Origin: Clostridiales bacterium
GTDB taxonomy: Bacteria > Bacillota > Clostridia > Saccharofermentanales > Saccharofermentanaceae
DNA length: 51,464 nt
Assembly (NCBI GenBank): GCA_017428155.1
Contig: JAFRRJ010000023.1
Location: forward strand, 1 to 51,464
Direction: 5' to 3'
Positions 50,701 to 51,464 of the stretch are shown here, piece by piece. Below the pieces are notes generated by a model that saw nothing but the letters and a program-made list of their open reading frames with translations, did no database searches and was not told the origin of the DNA. Each line of letters starts with the position of its first letter. Position 1 is the first letter of the stretch. The translations under genes and the position numbers were made by a program.

Positions 50701-51279
50701 GATCTTCAGTCGATCACGATATATCCCAAGGACTTCGAGTCCAAGGACCAGATCACACAGATCCTGTCAGATTATAACAAGATGGTCGAAGATGCAGGCG
50801 AGGATGACAAGAGTATCGTCTATACAGATATCGTAGGTGCTCTCATGAAGTCCGTAACCAAGATCATCAACACGATCTCTTACGTTCTTATAGCATTCGT
50901 TGCAATATCACTCGTCGTATCATCCATCATGATCGGCGTCATTACATATATCAGCGTTCTGGAGCGCCGCAAGGAGATCGGAATACTCCGTGCAATGGGT
51001 GCCTCGAAGCATAATGTTGCTGAGGTATTCAATGCGGAGACTGTAATTACGGGATTCCTTGCAGGTATTTTCGGTGTCGGGATATCGCTTCTTCTTCTTA
51101 TACCGATCAATGCCCTGATCCATAAGCTTGCAGAATCTAATGACGTCAGTGCGATCATGCCCTGGGCATCAGCGATCATACTCGTTCTGTTAAGCGTCGT
51201 CCTGACTTTGATCGGTGGTCTCATCCCGTCAAAATCTGCTTCAAGACAGGATCCTGTAACAGCCTTGAGGACAGAGTAA
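47788..51279 (+). CDS. MacB-type ABC transporter, ATPase fused to FtsX-like permease
   Basis: An 1163-residue fusion. Residues 1-225 form a LolD/MacB-like ATPase: Walker A 'GPSGSGKTT' at 38, Q-loop 'FVFQSYNLIP', signature 'MSGGQMQR' at 142, Walker B 'ILLADEPTGALD', switch His in 'VMVTHNPEL'. A membrane helix follows at about 268-288. An extracytoplasmic domain of over 700 residues comes next, far larger than in MacB, then three C-terminal helices with the FtsX motif 'VISVLERRKEIGILRAMGAS' (here 'ITYISVLERRKEIGILRAMGAS'). The outer domain contains an internal repeat: 'SIDEDAIQDAFKFDEDKL' and 'TIDQDAFAAAFKFNMGENEL'. Members act as mechanotransmission exporters or lipoprotein and peptide extruders. 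TGATAGAAT 20 bases before the ATG may be its -10 element. Confidence 0.9.
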   Translation: MLQIKDIHKEYKTGNLVQKALDGVSLNLRDNEFVAILGPSGSGKTTLLNIIGGLDRYDSGDLIINGVSTKRYKDRDWDSYRNHTIGFVFQSYNLIPHQTVLSNVELALTISGISRKERKQRALDALEKVGLREQAHKKPNQMSGGQMQRVAIARALVNDPDILLADEPTGALDTDTSIQVMDLLKEVAKDRLVVMVTHNPELAEEYATRIVKLRDGRITDDSDPFKPEENADTLNPVHKNLGKASMSFLTALALSFNNLWTKKTRTILVAFAGSIGIIGIALILSLSNGVNTYIDRIEAQTLSQYPLSIESSSISFMSMMMVSTETWEPAKEGEVTEVPSVSQILSTVRTNDLVSLKEYFDSGKTNIYELVNGIEYSYNLDPQIFYYNRGTGDYRQVNPNNDFASMGLTSSSVFSSAYSMNVFFEMPENESLYINQYNIKAGRWPENSQEAVLVLTQNGAVTDYIIYAFGLRDTEELDRMIRDFSNGIEVVTDQEYYTWHYEDFMGTTFKVIPAYEFYKYDDVNKIYSDMRKSKDYMRDLLNKAQDLKIVGIVQPKPGEDIWMLDSGIYYGSDLVEELRQSAADSDIVKAQLADREVNVLTGERFDEEESDFDMSKLFSIDEDAIQDAFKFDEDKLSFDEDAFGDMSGMDLSGAFGGAMPGLTNDQLQGLLKGVDFKVDTDALAVGLQTIFTDYIDYASANPTTDYEKLPDSMSNYISSPAGSKVLREQLIKILLESGATNIDQDIVNGALSKLMQGFWAYAFTHGMDLTDQDRYSEYFQTYLESEEGQKALDEQSEVIMAEVTSKVDITPEQAQEVAQALLDGYSEYAEENGLPNPKALPDSLKEYMDTDRAKQLVTYTITTSINTDEIVSTVMKNVSGMTSQMMTQISDGIQKAMGMVVERLAANMTNALKETFEDFGSALTIDQDAFAAAFKFNMGENELQSFMNEMMGSGISSAEGNLQDFGYCDKDDLQSITIYPKDFESKDQITQILSDYNKMVEDAGEDDKSIVYTDIVGALMKSVTKIINTISYVLIAFVAISLVVSSIMIGVITYISVLERRKEIGILRAMGASKHNVAEVFNAETVITGFLAGIFGVGISLLLLIPINALIHKLAESNDVSAIMPWASAIILVLLSVVLTLIGGLIPSKSASRQDPVTALRTE

Positions 51280-51357
51280 AACCTGATAATAATTGCTTTC
51301 TGAAGGGGCTGTCTCATGTATGTGAGCAATGTCATTAAGTTAAGACATCCTTTTCAA

Positions 51358-51395
51358 AGATCCTCATACCGCAAAGGTATGGGGGTCTTTTTTTT
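51358..51395 (+). terminator. Rho-independent terminator of the ABC transporter gene
   Basis: Thirteen bases (AGATCCTCATACC, 51358-51370) pair with 51376-51388 including two wobbles, around loop GCAAA, followed by a run of eight T. Confidence 0.92.
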
Positions 51396-51417
51396 GAGTG
51401 ATTTTTGCAGTTAGAGG

Positions 51418-51441
51418 TTGACACGCACACTCAAGTGTGCG
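51418..51441. promoter_or_regulatory. Consensus -35 box abutting an 18-bp palindrome
   Basis: TTGACA (51418-51423) is followed directly by CGCACACT-CA-AGTGTGCG (51424-51441), two perfect 8-base arms. This could be the promoter and operator of a gene beyond the window. No good -10 box sits 17 bases downstream (GGCCTC), so a DNA-twisting activator of MerR type is one possibility. Confidence 0.4.
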
Positions 51442-51464
51442 GCCTCTTTGAATCCTTATATCGA

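Noticed and set aside
1..51464. tRNA, rRNA, insertion sequence, integrase or phage genes
   Set aside because: I looked for their usual signatures by eye and found none; a dedicated tRNA or Rfam scan could still reveal a small RNA gene.

Overview
The window looks like chromosomal DNA of an anaerobic, low-to-mid-GC Firmicute of class Clostridia, probably from the rumen or gut. I base this on the AGGAGG-type ribosome binding sites, several TTG starts, the three-gene transhydrogenase, a very large secreted DUF4838 protein, two tandem lipoprotein serpins and many short zinc-ribbon membrane proteins. A Saccharofermentans- or Oscillospirales-like lineage would fit, but sequence reading alone cannot settle it. 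I saw no rRNA, tRNA, CRISPR array, insertion sequence or phage gene.

Layout: 1-3112 holds the 3' part of a secreted DUF4838 protein followed by a 48-residue peptide gene. 3116-5333 (minus) is a methyltransferase plus three GNAT acetyltransferases in one operon. 5466-9269 is a visibly AT-rich island of six small, partly paralogous membrane proteins with one orphan gene fragment. 9307-13512 (minus) carries an alpha/beta hydrolase, two tandem CmpB-type membrane proteins, and a GT4 glycosyltransferase with an acyltransferase that may make a glycolipid.

13627-15088 is the most unusual segment. A lone PD-(D/E)XK-like nuclease gene is followed by a strongly structured element with alternative pairings. 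Both are flanked, in the same orientation, by 61-bp tandem repeats built from a 28-bp palindrome and an invariant 33-bp spacer.

15221-25759 has a neurotransmitter:sodium symporter, an acidic lipoprotein, a three-gene ABC-2 exporter (minus), a cytidylate-kinase-like protein, a GGDEF-EAL protein with both catalytic sites degenerate, TcdA, and an ECF sigma factor overlapping its probable anti-sigma gene. 25892-35335 is a run of zinc-ribbon/membrane proteins, an SPFH protein, two lipoprotein serpins, a PAP2-family membrane protein, and an 847-residue fusion of zinc ribbon, membrane segments and solute-binding-like domain.

35336-35756 is non-coding and densely structured. 35815-38643 (minus) is pntAA-pntAB-pntB, the proton-translocating transhydrogenase. 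38802-51279 holds a large exported protein of unknown function, an overlapping operon of a CAP-domain protein and two PMT/ArnT-like membrane glycosyltransferases, a TerB-like protein, an SseB-type protein with an EF-Tu-domain-2-like barrel, and a 1163-residue MacB-type ABC transporter.

Together these genes describe a cell investing in its envelope: secreted proteins, protease inhibitors, exporters, lipid and glycan transfer, and redox balance through PntAB.
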